From NCBI GenBank assembly GCA_958295855.1, contig OY282383.1, forward strand, positions 2,088,481 through 2,152,480: a stretch of DNA of 64,000 bases. The letters are read 5' to 3'. The position numbers were made by a program, and so were the translations under genes. The first letter of the stretch is position 1; every line of letters starts with the position of its first letter. Shown here piece by piece: positions 1 to 9,390 of this stretch. Below the pieces are notes generated by a model. It did not search any database, was not told where the DNA came from, and worked only from the letters and a program-made list of their open reading frames with translations. The stretch comes from an uncultured Poribacteria bacterium (GTDB lineage: Bacteria; Poribacteria; WGA-4E; WGA-3G).

Positions 1-2
1 TC

Positions 3-386
3 TGGTCGCGTTCCGGAGATGCCTCAGTTGATGCAATGCTCAACGCCGGGAAAAAATTCCTCAAAAATGAGGATTATGCACAAGCAGTTGAACGGTTCAC
101 GGCGGTAATTGAAGTAAATCCGAATTTCGCCGAGGGCTATAACCAACGCGCGATTGCCTATTTCATGCTGGAGGAATGGAGCAAGGCCATCCAAGATTGC
201 AAGCAGACCGTGGCACTAAATCCCTATCACTTCGGCGCGCTCGCGGGGATGGGACACGTTTACGTCAGGTTGGGAAAAATTGATGCAGCAATTGATGCTT
301 ATAAACAGGCGTTAATTATTAACCCGAACCTTGTCACTATCGCTGAGGCAATTTTGCGGCTACGCCACGCGGTCCAAGGCGAATAG
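3..386 (+). CDS. TPR-repeat protein, C-terminal part
   Basis: The reading frame is open to the left edge of the window, so only the C-terminal part of a larger protein is visible. An in-frame Met lies at position 36. The residues form about three tetratricopeptide repeats with the usual pattern of small and aromatic positions (for example AEGYNQRAIAYFMLEEWSKA and ALAGMGHVYVRLGKIDAA). TPR units make helical scaffolds for protein-protein contacts, so no enzyme activity can be assigned. The stop lies 22 bases before the probable start of the downstream membrane protein, suggesting co-transcription. The true N-terminus, and any signal peptide or catalytic domain, are outside the window. Confidence 0.8.
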   Translation, partial: WSRSGDASVDAMLNAGKKFLKNEDYAQAVERFTAVIEVNPNFAEGYNQRAIAYFMLEEWSKAIQDCKQTVALNPYHFGALAGMGHVYVRLGKIDAAIDAYKQALIINPNLVTIAEAILRLRHAVQGE

Positions 387-408
387 GTGCGATTTGGGAA
401 ATCCAACT

Positions 409-1227
409 GTGAACAAAGATCAGTTAAAGCAATCAAAAAGTGGCGGATGGATTCAAGACAGGATTGGGCTAGAAACCTGTCCTTACGGAAAAAAGGCACT
501 CTTGGTTTGCACCCTCATCGCCAGTTTTCTGCTGTGGGCAATATACCAGTTGTTAACGCAAGCGAAACTCGGTTTACCGGCGGAATGTTTTTCCATCGCG
601 CAAGTGCTCGTTGTGCTTGCGGCAGCACCCTATTTGGCAGCCTATGCCATCTGCCTTGAATCCCAGGCGGTTTCCTTCATGCAGCTGCTGACACTCAGCC
701 GTGTCTCTTCTGCGCAGCACCTATTGGCGCGGCTCGTCATGAGCCAGATTCCCATTTTATGCTGGGTGTTTTTATCCACAGGTTTTGCTTTCTTTGTCAC
801 TGACATTCCGCCCACAAAGGCTTTACAAATGCTTGCTGTGTTGGGGCTTTATAGCTTGTCAGCGGGCGCGGTTGGCATGTGGGGCGCGCAGGTTTTCCGG
901 GACGCGCTTTTCGGTGCAGAATGTGCTTACCTCTTATGGTGTGCTTTGATTGGCAGTATGTTTTTATTGGGGCCCTTGAAGCGTTACATGGATACCATTC
1001 AACCTATCATTCCACCGGTTCTTCACCTCAATCCGCTTATTGTCGTGTGTTACATCTTTGAGACAGATCTCCTTAGAACGCCTTTGCTTTATGAGTTAAC
1101 ACCGATTCCATCATATATTTTCGAGTATCCGCCCTGGTACATTGTCAGTTTCTGGCACACATTGATAGGCGGATGCTGTTTCTTAGGGGTGTGGCGAATA
1201 TCCGAATCCTATAAGCGCGCTTTGTAA
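409..1227 (+). CDS. Multi-pass membrane protein, ABC-2 permease-like
   Basis: About 272 residues with six or so hydrophobic segments, starting with LLVCTLIASFLLWAIYQLL and ending with a helix just before the basic tail ISESYKRAL. The distribution of helices, a loop with LNPLIVVCY, and the tail resemble ABC-2 type permease subunits. This is a fold-level impression, not a motif match. The frame is open further upstream, but that stretch overlaps the TPR gene in another frame, so I take the GTG at 409 as start; its ribosome-binding site is weak. No ATPase partner is visible, and one could lie left of the window. Confidence 0.6.
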   Translation: MNKDQLKQSKSGGWIQDRIGLETCPYGKKALLVCTLIASFLLWAIYQLLTQAKLGLPAECFSIAQVLVVLAAAPYLAAYAICLESQAVSFMQLLTLSRVSSAQHLLARLVMSQIPILCWVFLSTGFAFFVTDIPPTKALQMLAVLGLYSLSAGAVGMWGAQVFRDALFGAECAYLLWCALIGSMFLLGPLKRYMDTIQPIIPPVLHLNPLIVVCYIFETDLLRTPLLYELTPIPSYIFEYPPWYIVSFWHTLIGGCCFLGVWRISESYKRAL

Positions 1228-1300
1228 TACCAAATTAACCGCGAGTTGTAGGGTCAGGGCTTCGTACCTCAAGCCCCGCTTATCTTTATCAGAGGATTTC

Positions 1301-2713
1301 ATGGTTAAAACAAAAGAACCCATTATTAGTGTTTCAGGGATTCGCGGGCAGGTTGGCATTTCGCTTGATGTCCGCGTCATCACGCAATTCGCACTGGCGT
1401 TTGGCACGTTTGTCGGTGGCAGAACGGTGATTGTGGGATGTGACTCCCGCACCTCCAGTCCGATGGTTCGGCACGCAGTGCTTGCTGGGCTCTTCGCTAC
1501 AGGGTGCCGCGTCGTTGACGTGGGGCTATGCCCGACACCCACTATCCTCCTGATGGCGAAAGCCCTTGGCGCACAAGGCAGTATTACCATCACTGCCAGC
1601 CACAACCCTGTAGAATGGAATGGTATTGAATTTGCCGCAGCATCAGGAAGGCTCCTCACACAAACAGCGCGCGATGAATTGACGCGGATTTATGAAACAG
1701 AAGATTTTGCACTTGCACCTTGGAATGAGCAAGGAGCACTTGAGAACTACAAAGATGCCACAGCGTATCATCTCAAGCAGATTCTCAATTCCTCGTGGCT
1801 CAACCTGGATTTAATCCGAAAAGCCAACCTGAAGGTAGTACTGGATTGTGGCAACGGTGCTGGAAGTGTGATTAGCCCAGCCCTACTGCGGAAGCTCGGT
1901 TGCCGGGTTGTATCACTCAACTGCGTTGCCGATGGGCACTTCCGCCGCCCCGCTGAACCTACGCCTGACGCATTAAGTGAACTTTGTGAGACGGTGGTCT
2001 CCGCAAATGCCGATATCGGATTCGCCCACGACGGTGATGCCGACCGGCTGGTTGTCGTTACAGAGCAAGGCATCCCGCTAAGCGGCGAATGGACACTCGC
2101 CTTGGTAGCCGATTTTATCCTCAATCAGACGAAGGGCGACATAGTCGCCACCGTGTCGACAAGTCGGATGCTGGACGATATTGCCGCAAACCATGGTGTC
2201 GCGCTACATCGCACGAAAGTTGGCGTGGGCTGGGTGGTTGAGAAAATGCATGAAGTTAACGCAGCCATCGGTGGCGAAGGCACCGGCGGCGTTATCTACC
2301 CGGCTATCCATTATACCACTGATGGTATTGCCTCTATTGCAGCAATTGTCCAATGCCTCGCTGAATCTGAGCACACAGTGACGACGCTTGTGGAAAACAT
2401 GCCACAGTACGAAATGTGCCGGAAAAAACTGGAAATTCCTTCACAAGACATCGCAACACAGCTCGTTGAATTCGCCTTAAAAATGTATGAAAAAGATAGG
2501 ACAGAAACTTCGGAGACGGAATCGGAGCCGCTGCTTGAGTTAACGGACGGCATCAAGCGCGTTTGGGATGACAGGTGGGTAAACATCCGCAAATCCGGGA
2601 CAGAGCCAGTGATTCGGGTTTTTAGCGAAGCACCTACTGCTACGCAGGCGGAGGCTTTGTGCGACGAGACACTTGAAACCTTGCAAATGTTAATGAAACA
2701 GATTCGCTATTAA
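1301..2713 (+). CDS. glmM: Phosphohexomutase, GlmM/ManB type (probable phosphoglucosamine mutase)
   Basis: A 470-residue member of the alpha-D-phosphohexomutase family, which isomerises hexose 6-phosphates and 1-phosphates through a phosphoserine. The catalytic loop TASHNP has its serine at about residue 100. The metal-binding loop DGDADR is at about 244-249, the sugar-binding loop is GEGTGG, and the phosphate-binding loop RKSGTEPVIR is near the C-terminus. Length fits the family. GlmM (glucosamine-6-P to glucosamine-1-P, feeding UDP-GlcNAc) is the best guess, because the next gene is the UDP-GlcNAc-binding YvcK homolog. Phosphomannomutase or phosphoglucomutase activity cannot be excluded from motifs alone. 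An AGAGGA sequence lies a few bases before the ATG. Confidence 0.85.
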   Translation: MVKTKEPIISVSGIRGQVGISLDVRVITQFALAFGTFVGGRTVIVGCDSRTSSPMVRHAVLAGLFATGCRVVDVGLCPTPTILLMAKALGAQGSITITASHNPVEWNGIEFAAASGRLLTQTARDELTRIYETEDFALAPWNEQGALENYKDATAYHLKQILNSSWLNLDLIRKANLKVVLDCGNGAGSVISPALLRKLGCRVVSLNCVADGHFRRPAEPTPDALSELCETVVSANADIGFAHDGDADRLVVVTEQGIPLSGEWTLALVADFILNQTKGDIVATVSTSRMLDDIAANHGVALHRTKVGVGWVVEKMHEVNAAIGGEGTGGVIYPAIHYTTDGIASIAAIVQCLAESEHTVTTLVENMPQYEMCRKKLEIPSQDIATQLVEFALKMYEKDRTETSETESEPLLELTDGIKRVWDDRWVNIRKSGTEPVIRVFSEAPTATQAEALCDETLETLQMLMKQIRY

Positions 2714-2744
2714 CTGCGTTATCTATTTTGTCTTGTTGCTGCCG

Positions 2745-2770
2745 TTCCCTTTGCTAACTTAGCAAGGGAA
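2745..2770 (+). terminator. Hairpin between glmM and yvcK, possible weak terminator
   Basis: A stem of about ten pairs (TTCCCTT..GCT with AGCAAGGGAA, one bulged T) starts 32 bases after the glmM stop. It lacks a clear T-run, so it may be a weak terminator, a processing site or an mRNA-stabilising hairpin. Confidence 0.4.
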
Positions 2771-2855
2771 GGTGTTTCTGATTGCGGAAAAGTTTTAAGC
2801 GGTTGAAGCGTGCCTATAGGAAATACAATCGCCTTGCTGACGGTTTGGAGAAATT

Positions 2856-4079
2856 ATGGCTTTGAAAATTGCCTGCATTGGCGGCGGAAGTGGATTATCC
2901 GCTTTGCTCAGCGGGATTAAGCACTATACCACTATGGATATAGATAGCGATAACATTATTGATTTGGATAGCCTCGCGGCAATCGTTACCGTTTCTGACG
3001 ACGGTGGAAGCTCAGGCCGCCTCGTTGAAGAATTTGATGTGCTTCCCCCCGGCGATATCCGCAGGCTCCTATTTACGCTGTCGGACGCAGATGAACTCGC
3101 CGGCCTCTTTGAATACCGGTTCTCAAGCAACGGAGAACTTGGTGGACATACCATCGGAAATATTTTGCTAACGGCACTCACTGAATTAAATAAAGGAAAC
3201 TTTCCTAAGGCAATTCAAGCAGCATCACGCCTACTTGCGGTGCGCGGCAGAATCATCCCCGTTACCTTGGATTACACAGTGCTCTGTGCTGAACTCGTTG
3301 ATGGAGAAATCGTCCGAGGTGAGTCCACTATCCCCGAAAGGGAAAATCGTGAACCCATCAAGCGGGTCTTTTTTGAACCGCGTGAGAACGGAAAAATGCA
3401 CCATACCCCCGGCGAAGTTTATGAATGCCAAGCACATGAAACCGCTGTTGAAGCACTTGTTAATGCCGATGTTATTATCATCGGGCCCGGAAGCCTTTAC
3501 ACCAGCATTATGCCAAACCTTGTTGTGAAAGGTATTGTTGAAGCTATTCAACGCTCCGATGCAATGAAAATTTACATCTGTAATGTCATGACGCAGCCCG
3601 GGGAAACCGATGGCTATGCCGTAACCGACCACGTCTCCGCCGTCCTCGATCATGCCCAAATCTCATTGCACTATGTCTTAGCCAATAAGCAACCAGCACC
3701 CACAGAAATTCTTCAAGAATATGTCCGAAAAGAGTTGGTGGCACAATTAACCCGCATTCGCGCCTTGTCTGACGACGGCCTCTCTCTGCTCCGCGAAAAT
3801 AGGGCGAATCCAATGGAGGTCTTAAGCCTCGCAAAGCATATCTCACTCCTCTCAGCCGAGACGATGCAGGTTGCCGATGTCTCAAAAGTGCAGGTCTCCT
3901 ACAATCGGGAAAAGGAACACCTTGAAAGTGAAGGCATTGCAGTCATTGAGGATGACCTGATTAGTGGGATGGTTGTTACAGAGCGGGGTATTCAAATGAA
4001 CGTTATTCGCCACGATCCGGAAAAATTGGTGCGGAGTCTCATTAAAATTTTTCGGAACCACCCAAATGCACCCCGTTAA
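2856..4079 (+). CDS. yvcK: YvcK-type UDP-GlcNAc-binding protein (CofD-like family)
   Basis: A 407-residue protein of the YvcK/CofD-like family. It opens with the nucleotide-binding GGGSGLSALLSG loop, followed by VSDDGGSSGRL, PPGDIRR and GHTIGN, all family hallmarks. A second signature, IIGPGSLYTSIMPNL, lies mid-protein. In Bacillus and Listeria, YvcK binds UDP-GlcNAc and is needed for cell shape and growth on gluconeogenic carbon sources. Here it follows a glmM-like gene, so the pair links precursor synthesis to its sensor. Compared with the Bacillus protein, the region after about residue 20 has a short acidic insertion (DIDSDN). The ATG is preceded by GGAGA. A clear terminator follows. Confidence 0.88.
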   Translation: MALKIACIGGGSGLSALLSGIKHYTTMDIDSDNIIDLDSLAAIVTVSDDGGSSGRLVEEFDVLPPGDIRRLLFTLSDADELAGLFEYRFSSNGELGGHTIGNILLTALTELNKGNFPKAIQAASRLLAVRGRIIPVTLDYTVLCAELVDGEIVRGESTIPERENREPIKRVFFEPRENGKMHHTPGEVYECQAHETAVEALVNADVIIIGPGSLYTSIMPNLVVKGIVEAIQRSDAMKIYICNVMTQPGETDGYAVTDHVSAVLDHAQISLHYVLANKQPAPTEILQEYVRKELVAQLTRIRALSDDGLSLLRENRANPMEVLSLAKHISLLSAETMQVADVSKVQVSYNREKEHLESEGIAVIEDDLISGMVVTERGIQMNVIRHDPEKLVRSLIKIFRNHPNAPR

Positions 4080-4105
4080 CGACAGAATATGTCTGGGCAA
4101 AAAAA

Positions 4106-4147
4106 ACACGACGTAGATTCTGCTAGCACTCTACATCGTGTCTTTTT
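4106..4147. terminator. Bidirectional intrinsic terminator between convergent genes
   Basis: A 12-bp stem (ACACGACGTAGA with TCTACATCGTGT, one G-T pair) encloses a 12-base loop. It is followed by TCTTTTT on the plus strand and preceded by an A-run. It can therefore end yvcK rightward and the small gene at 4175-4366 leftward. Confidence 0.85.
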
Positions 4148-4174
4148 AAAGGATTCAAAAGTTCAATTGCTTCT

Positions 4175-4366
4175 TTAAACGCTGGAACGTTGGGAAGTAG
4201 AACCACTTTTGGAAGCAATCTGATAGGCAAATTTATCACAAATTTCGGACAAATCGTCAATAAAATGTTCCCAGCGAAATTCATCCTGTCTCGTTTTCGC
4301 TATAGCAAGATACAAAGCCATTTCATAGAAGCACGGCCGATTCTTGAGTCCATCTTTGGCATTCAT
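4175..4366 (-). CDS. Small hypothetical protein, 63 residues
   Basis: I do not recognise this protein. It is charged and soluble, with aromatic residues (FYEMALYLAIAKTRQDEFRWEH) suggesting a small helical fold, and a Ser/Thr-rich tail. The case for a real gene is the ribosome-binding site: AGGAAGGAG lies seven bases before its ATG. It also ends just before the bidirectional terminator, facing yvcK. An overlapping plus-strand frame of similar length has no such site. It could be a regulatory or stress protein, but nothing shows its function. Confidence 0.6.
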   Translation of the reverse strand: MNAKDGLKNRPCFYEMALYLAIAKTRQDEFRWEHFIDDLSEICDKFAYQIASKSGSTSQRSSV

Positions 4367-4529
4367 AATTTCACTCCTTCCTGATTAATATAGTTGTCAA
4401 CATAAGTATTAAACGGAGATACTGCGGTGCCGGTTTCATTTTTTTTGAAAAATCTGATTTCTATTCTTTAGCCCCGCGGGACTAAAGAATTGTTGGAGAA
4501 CTAAATACCCCTAGAATAGCCTAAAAAGT

Positions 4530-4558
4530 TTGACTTTAGTGTGTTTTGAGGGTATAAT
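4530..4558 (+). promoter_or_regulatory. Sigma-70-type promoter for glnS-gltX
   Basis: TTGACT at 4530-4535 and a consensus TATAAT at 4553-4558 are separated by 17 bases. Predicted transcription start is near 4565, about 30 bases before the chosen glnS ATG. Confidence 0.8.
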
Positions 4559-4596
4559 ATATTAATCAGATGCTGCAACACCGCGAAGGAGGTCTT

Positions 4597-6345
4597 ATGA
4601 AGCATTCAGATTCCAACCGAGAAGGGCCCAAAAGTAAAGCAAACACGAAGGGGAAAAAAAGCGTTAACGCCGCTCCTGACACAAATTTTATCCGACAGGC
4701 AGTTGAGGAAGACCTAAAGACAAACAGATATGATGGCAAGGTGCATACCCGGTTTCCACCGGAACCAAGCGGTTATCTCCATATTGGCCACGCCAAGGCA
4801 ATCTGCATTAACTTCGGGATTGCCGAAAGTTATGGCGGGCTTTACAATTTGCGGTTTGATGACAGCAATCCCATCACAGAAGAAAGTGAGTATGTAGAGG
4901 CGATTAAGCGCGATATACGCTGGCTCGGATTCGATTGGGAAGAACGCGAATATCACGCTTCAGATTATTTTGAGACGCTCTATGAATATGCTGTCAGCCT
5001 CATAAAAAAAGGAAAGGCGTACGTCTGCGCTCTGACACCGGACGACATGCGAACCTATCGCGGCACTTTAGTGGCACCCGGCAAAGACAGCCCTTACCGT
5101 AACCGTTCTGTCGAAGAGAATCTCGCGTTGTTCCGCAGGATGCGGGCGGGAGAATTTCCAGATGGATGCTGCACGCTTCGCGCAAAAATTGATATGGCAA
5201 GTCCAAATCTGAATATGCGCGACCCTGTGATGTATCGCGTCCTCCGCGCACCCCATTACCGCCACGGCACCAAATGGTGTATCTATCCCACCTACGATTT
5301 CACACACGGACAATCTGATTCAATTGAAGGCATAACGCACTCATTATGTGACGTTCAGTTTGAAGACCATCGGCCCCTCTATGACTGGTTTTTGGAAGCA
5401 TTAGAGATTTATCAGCCGCGACAGATAGAATTCGCGCGTCTGAATCTAACGTATACCGTACTAGGCAAGCGAAAACTGAGAGTGCTGCTACAGGAAGGAC
5501 ACATCAATGGATGGGACGATCCAAGGCTGCCGACGCTCGCCGGAATGCGACGCCGCGGGTATACCCCCGAAGCTATCCGAGATTTTTGCAACCGCATCGG
5601 CGTTTCAAAGGCGGATAATCTCATTGAGATGAGCCAACTTGAGTATTCTATTCGGGCGGACCTAAATCAACGTGCGCCACGCGTCATGGCTGTCCTGAAT
5701 CCGGTGAAGGTGATTATCGATAACTATCCAGAGGGAAAAGTGGAAATGTTGGATGCCGAAAATAATCCAGAAGATGAACACGCGGGGACGCGGAAACTCC
5801 CGTTTTCGCGAGAAGTGTACATTGAGCGTGAAGATTTCATGGAAAATCCACCACGAAAATTCTTCCGATTGGCACCCGAGCAGGAGGTGCGGCTCAAACA
5901 TGCCTACTATATCCGTTGCGAACGGGTTGTTAAAGATGAAAACACAGGCGAAATTGTTGAGATTCACTGCACCTATGATGCGGAGACACGTGGCGGCTGG
6001 TCCGAAGATGGGCGTAGAGTACGCGGGACATTGCACTGGGTCTCTGCCGCACACGCTGTTGATGCGGAGGTGCGCCTCTACGATTCCCTCTTCACAGAAC
6101 GCGAGCCAGAAAACGCAGCAGAAGGTACAGACTGGACAGCGTTCATCAACCCGAACTCCTTAGAGATTTTAAACGGGTGCAAAGTCGAAATGAGTCTTCT
6201 GGGAACCCCTCCCGAAACGCGATATCAGTTTCTCCGGATAGGTTATTTTTGCGTTGATTCCGATACAACGCCAGAGAAATTGGTATTCAATCGCACAGTA
6301 CCGCTGAGGGACAGCTGGGCGAAGATTCAGAGAGGCCAGAAATGA
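4597..6345 (+). CDS. glnS: Glutaminyl-tRNA synthetase
   Basis: Class I aminoacyl-tRNA synthetase charging tRNA-Gln with glutamine. The HIGH motif is in GYLHIGHAK (residues 62-65). The GlnRS-typical stretches [24 protein letters not shown] and [20 protein letters not shown] are all present, and the C-terminal half is the beta-barrel anticodon-binding region. The KMSKS-equivalent loop reads VLGKR (residues 288-292) where VMSKR is usual, so the serine is a glycine; the lysine is kept. I start at ATG 4597 because a GGAGG lies five bases before it. An upstream in-frame ATG at 4570 would place that site inside the coding region. The first 35 residues are a basic, low-complexity extension. The last four bases overlap gltX. 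Confidence 0.95.
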   Translation: MKHSDSNREGPKSKANTKGKKSVNAAPDTNFIRQAVEEDLKTNRYDGKVHTRFPPEPSGYLHIGHAKAICINFGIAESYGGLYNLRFDDSNPITEESEYVEAIKRDIRWLGFDWEEREYHASDYFETLYEYAVSLIKKGKAYVCALTPDDMRTYRGTLVAPGKDSPYRNRSVEENLALFRRMRAGEFPDGCCTLRAKIDMASPNLNMRDPVMYRVLRAPHYRHGTKWCIYPTYDFTHGQSDSIEGITHSLCDVQFEDHRPLYDWFLEALEIYQPRQIEFARLNLTYTVLGKRKLRVLLQEGHINGWDDPRLPTLAGMRRRGYTPEAIRDFCNRIGVSKADNLIEMSQLEYSIRADLNQRAPRVMAVLNPVKVIIDNYPEGKVEMLDAENNPEDEHAGTRKLPFSREVYIEREDFMENPPRKFFRLAPEQEVRLKHAYYIRCERVVKDENTGEIVEIHCTYDAETRGGWSEDGRRVRGTLHWVSAAHAVDAEVRLYDSLFTEREPENAAEGTDWTAFINPNSLEILNGCKVEMSLLGTPPETRYQFLRIGYFCVDSDTTPEKLVFNRTVPLRDSWAKIQRGQK

Positions 6346-7856
6346 ACGACACACTACAGAAACTAGCCCGTGTGCGGATGGCCCCCTCGCCCACCGGTTT
6401 CTTACACATCGGTGGTGCGCGAACGGCTTTATTCAATTGGCTGTTCGCTAAACAGCACAACGGAACGTTCATCCTCCGCATTGACGATACAGACATGGCA
6501 CGCTCTACCGAGGAATCGATGCGCGAAATTTACAGCGGGTTGAAATGGTTGGGACTGGATTGGGATGAAGGTGGAGATAAAGGCGGGCCATACGAACCGT
6601 ATGTCCAATCGGAGCGAATAAGCGGAGGTGTTTATGTGCCTTATGTTCAGCAGTTGCTTGAAAATGGCACTGCCTACCACTGCTATTGCACGCCCGAAGA
6701 GTTGGCGGCAATTCGGGCGCAGGCCCGCGTTGAAAAGCGAACCCGTTCCTACGACGGGCGGTGCCAACACCTAACACAAAAAGCCAAAGCATGTTTTGCT
6801 GCGGAGGGGCGAAAGCCGACGGTTCGTATCAAGATGCCGAATACGCCCATCCAGGTTGACGACATCATCCTCGGCATTCGTAACATCGACCCGGGGACGC
6901 TAGAAGACGAGGTTATCGTCCGCTCAAATGGTATGCCGACTTACAATCTCACGTCGATTATTGACGATGTTGAGATGCAGATAACGCATGTGATTCGCGG
7001 CACGGAACATCTCAACACCACACCGAAGCAGATGGCTATTGCGAATGCCCTCGGTTTAAAGGTCCCACAGTTCGCACACATCCCTCTCGTTTTGGATAGC
7101 AGCGGTAGGAAGATGAGCAAACGTCACCACGGAGCCCTCGTCGCTGTCAATCGGTACCGCGAACAGGGCTATCTCCCCGAAGCGATGCTCAACTTTGTCG
7201 CGCGGCTCGGCTGGGCCTACGACGACAAACAGGAGATTTTCTCCGTTGAAGAACTCATTGAGAAATTTGACCTCGGGCGCGTTGGCAAAAGCGGAAGCGT
7301 CTTCGATCTGAAGAAATTGGAATGGCTCAACGCTCACTATATAACCCAACTTGATGTCTCTGCCCGCACTGATGCAGTGATTCCCTTCTGGCAGGCAGAA
7401 GGCTTAGTAGACACAACTGCGTTAACAGCGGAGCACCGCGCATGGTTAGAGAAAATTGTAGGAGCCGTGGGCGAACGCCTCACAACGTTGCAGGACATCA
7501 TCCCACAAACTCGCTATTTTTTCACGGATGCGTTTGACTATGAAGCAAAAGCAGTCAAGAAATGGTGGGGAAATTCAGCGGAAAAGCAAAACAAAACCGT
7601 TGAAATTCTGACAAGTCTCTCACAGATTTTGGCAGGCATTCCTGCATTTGACCTGGGGACAGTTGAATCCGCAATCTGGAAATACACGGATGAGAACAAT
7701 ATCAAGCGCGTTGCCGCGATGCAAGCGTTGCGGATTGCACTGACAGGAACATCGTTCGGCCCGAGTCTTTTTGATATTGTCGTGCTGCTCGGCAGAGACG
7801 AGGTGCTAAAACGCATCACGAGGGCGATAGTGCAGCTAAGCGGCCCTGCGGCGTAA
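6342..7856 (+). CDS. gltX: Glutamyl-tRNA synthetase
   Basis: A 504-residue class I synthetase of the discriminating GluRS type by length. The N-terminal signature [18 protein letters not shown] contains the HIGH-type motif. LRIDDTD follows, and the KMSKR loop is intact in [11 protein letters not shown]. The C-terminal half is helical, as in bacterial GluRS anticodon-binding domains. The start codon overlaps the glnS stop (ATGA), so the two are translationally coupled. Having GlnRS and GluRS in one operon argues that this cell charges tRNA-Gln directly, although a GatCAB pathway elsewhere cannot be excluded. Confidence 0.95.
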   Translation: MNDTLQKLARVRMAPSPTGFLHIGGARTALFNWLFAKQHNGTFILRIDDTDMARSTEESMREIYSGLKWLGLDWDEGGDKGGPYEPYVQSERISGGVYVPYVQQLLENGTAYHCYCTPEELAAIRAQARVEKRTRSYDGRCQHLTQKAKACFAAEGRKPTVRIKMPNTPIQVDDIILGIRNIDPGTLEDEVIVRSNGMPTYNLTSIIDDVEMQITHVIRGTEHLNTTPKQMAIANALGLKVPQFAHIPLVLDSSGRKMSKRHHGALVAVNRYREQGYLPEAMLNFVARLGWAYDDKQEIFSVEELIEKFDLGRVGKSGSVFDLKKLEWLNAHYITQLDVSARTDAVIPFWQAEGLVDTTALTAEHRAWLEKIVGAVGERLTTLQDIIPQTRYFFTDAFDYEAKAVKKWWGNSAEKQNKTVEILTSLSQILAGIPAFDLGTVESAIWKYTDENNIKRVAAMQALRIALTGTSFGPSLFDIVVLLGRDEVLKRITRAIVQLSGPAA

Positions 7857-7868
7857 AGGAGTACGTTC

Positions 7869-8060
7869 ATGACGGGAAACCTCGCTATACACGGCGGACC
7901 GCGAACCATCCCCGATGGGTTGATTCAACCCTGGCCACACGTTACCGCATCTGACAGAGAAGCCATCGCTGAAGTCCTCGCCTCCGAAAAAATCACCGAA
8001 CAGCAACGCATCCAATCCGAAGGGCTTGCGAAGGAATGGGTAAGTTGCAGTGGCGTAAAA
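7869..8060 (+). pseudogene. DegT/DnrJ/EryC1-type aminotransferase, N-terminal fragment
   Basis: About 64 codons match the N-terminus of sugar or DegT-type PLP aminotransferases (LAIHGGPRTIP, PWPHVTASDREAIAEVL, EQQRIQSEGLAKEW). Family resemblance ends near the residues GVK. After that the frame runs into A/T-rich element sequence and stops at 8114. The PLP-binding lysine and all central motifs are missing. The matching C-terminal fragment lies at 9543-9896, beyond the TnpB element. The ATG is 12 bases after gltX, so the intact gene was probably the last member of the glnS-gltX operon. Confidence 0.8.
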
Positions 8061-8140
8061 TCACATCAAATTTATACAAATGTGGTAAAATCTAATCATA
8101 TCTATACAATGTAAGATTTTATGCAAATCCACAAAAAGAT

Positions 8141-8169
8141 TTGACAATCTGTAGTGTGTGTGGTATAAT
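8141..8169 (+). promoter_or_regulatory. Near-perfect promoter of the tnpB element
   Basis: TTGACA (8141-8146), a 17-base spacer and TATAAT (8164-8169) with an extended TGG upstream. Predicted transcription start is near 8176, at the base of the structured leader. Confidence 0.8.
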
Positions 8170-8173
8170 GATG

Positions 8174-8256
8174 GTATCACGTTGGGGAGCATAGCCAGCA
8201 TTACCTCTCGGTCATGGGCTCCCCTCCCACTTGCTAGGGGATAAGAGACGTGATAC
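8174..8256 (+). ncRNA. Structured leader RNA, predicted three-way junction
   Basis: GTATCACGT (8174-8182) pairs with ACGTGATAC (8248-8256) as a 9-bp closing stem. Inside it GGGGAGC (8184-8190) pairs with GCTCCCC (8218-8224), and TCCC (8225-8228) can pair with GGGA (8238-8241). The fold begins at the predicted transcription start and ends directly before the GTG or ATG of tnpB, so it could control tnpB translation or be a separate functional RNA. Confidence 0.55.
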
Positions 8257-9390
8257 GTGAAAACCATGTCACTCCGATCACAGAAGATTCAACTCATTCC
8301 GAATAACAAGCAGGCGACGGCTATGGCTCAGCACTGTGGTTACGCACGTGTTGCCTACAACGCCGCTCTGTCTTCATTCAAGAGCGGATTAGATGATGGT
8401 AACTGGAAGACGCTTTACGACATCAAAAAGGAATTCAACGCCCGTAAGCGGGACATCTTTCCTTGGTGCGATGCGATGAGTCAGAATGCCAGCAAGAATG
8501 CTATCCATCATTTTAGCGATGCCGTGAAAAGATGGCGGAGCGGTCAGAACAGGTTCCCCAAGCCGAAGAACCGAAGTGGTAAGCAAAGTTACCAAGCGGA
8601 GTAAAGGTATAAACCCTGCAAAGCAGGGCAAATACCATTAGGACTGAATTCTGTTCGCGTGGAACGGAAGCGCGTCAAGCTGCCTGTCATCGGATGGGTG
8701 CGGATGACGGAGGAGTTGCGATGGACAGGCGATATAGGTAGAGTCGTCGTCTCGCGTAAAGATGACAAGTGGTTCGTGTCTATTTTGGTACGCACCGATG
8801 AGGAGAATACAATGGTGCAGGTGCCGTTGTTCGATGACAAGCCTGCGGTAGGCGTTGACGTGGGTATCAATACACTGGCAACACTATCCGATGGGACTAA
8901 ATATGAGAACCCACGCCCATTGAAACGCTACCTAAGGAAGTTAAGGCGTGCCGGGCGAATGCTGTCACGGAAGACAAGGTTCTCTAACAACTGGCATAAG
9001 GCACGGAAACGGCTTGCCTGCATTCACTATAGAATCTCCTGCATCAGATCGGATAGTCATCATAAGGCAAGCACTGCCATCGTTCGGAAAGCTTCGGCTA
9101 TTGGTATTGAGACGTTGAACGTCAGCGGTATGCTAAAGAACAAGAAACTTGCAAAGCATATAGCCGATGCATCTCTATACCGCTTTTTGACGATGATAAA
9201 GTATAAAGCAGAACGGCGGGGTATCCCCGTCACGGAGGCTACCATGTTCTTTGCTAGTAGCAAAACTTGCAGTTCATGTGGGCACAAAAAGACGGAGTTA
9301 AATCTCTCTGAACGCACCTACCACTGCGGTGAGTGTGGTTTCACGTGCGATCGCGATGTCAACGCAGCAATCAACCTTTGCCCGTCATAA
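8257..9390 (+). pseudogene. tnpB: RNA-guided endonuclease TnpB, interrupted by an in-frame stop
   Basis: Two open segments in the same frame (8257-8604 and 8605-9390) form one TnpB. The N-terminal part carries the family start (LRSQKIQLIPNNKQ) and the helical domain. The C-terminal part has the RuvC-like residues: Asp in VGVDVGINTLA, Glu in IGIETLNVSGML, and the last Asp in DRDVNAAINL, plus a CxxC..CxxC zinc finger (CSSCGHKK, YHCGECGF). All catalytic residues therefore remain. A TAA at 8602-8604 stops the protein after GKQSYQAE. Immediately behind it lies a perfect 31-base hairpin, and removing roughly 36 bases here would restore a normal family sequence. Start is GTG 8257 or ATG 8266. Confidence 0.85.
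8606..8636. repeat. Miniature hairpin element inside tnpB
   Basis: A self-complementary 31-base unit: outer stem GGTAT/ATACC, inner stem CCCTGC/GCAGGG, AAA loop, with three unpaired bases on each side between the stems. The same architecture, with compensated base changes, occurs at 51149-51180. Confidence 0.75.

Noticed and set aside
2782..2865. Short basic 27-residue frame overlapping the yvcK start
   Set aside because: TTG start without a ribosome-binding site; too short to support. It might couple translation, but nothing else favours it.
4190..4384. Plus-strand 64-codon frame opposite the small gene at 4175
   Set aside because: No ribosome-binding site, whereas the minus-strand frame has AGGAAGGAG at ideal spacing.
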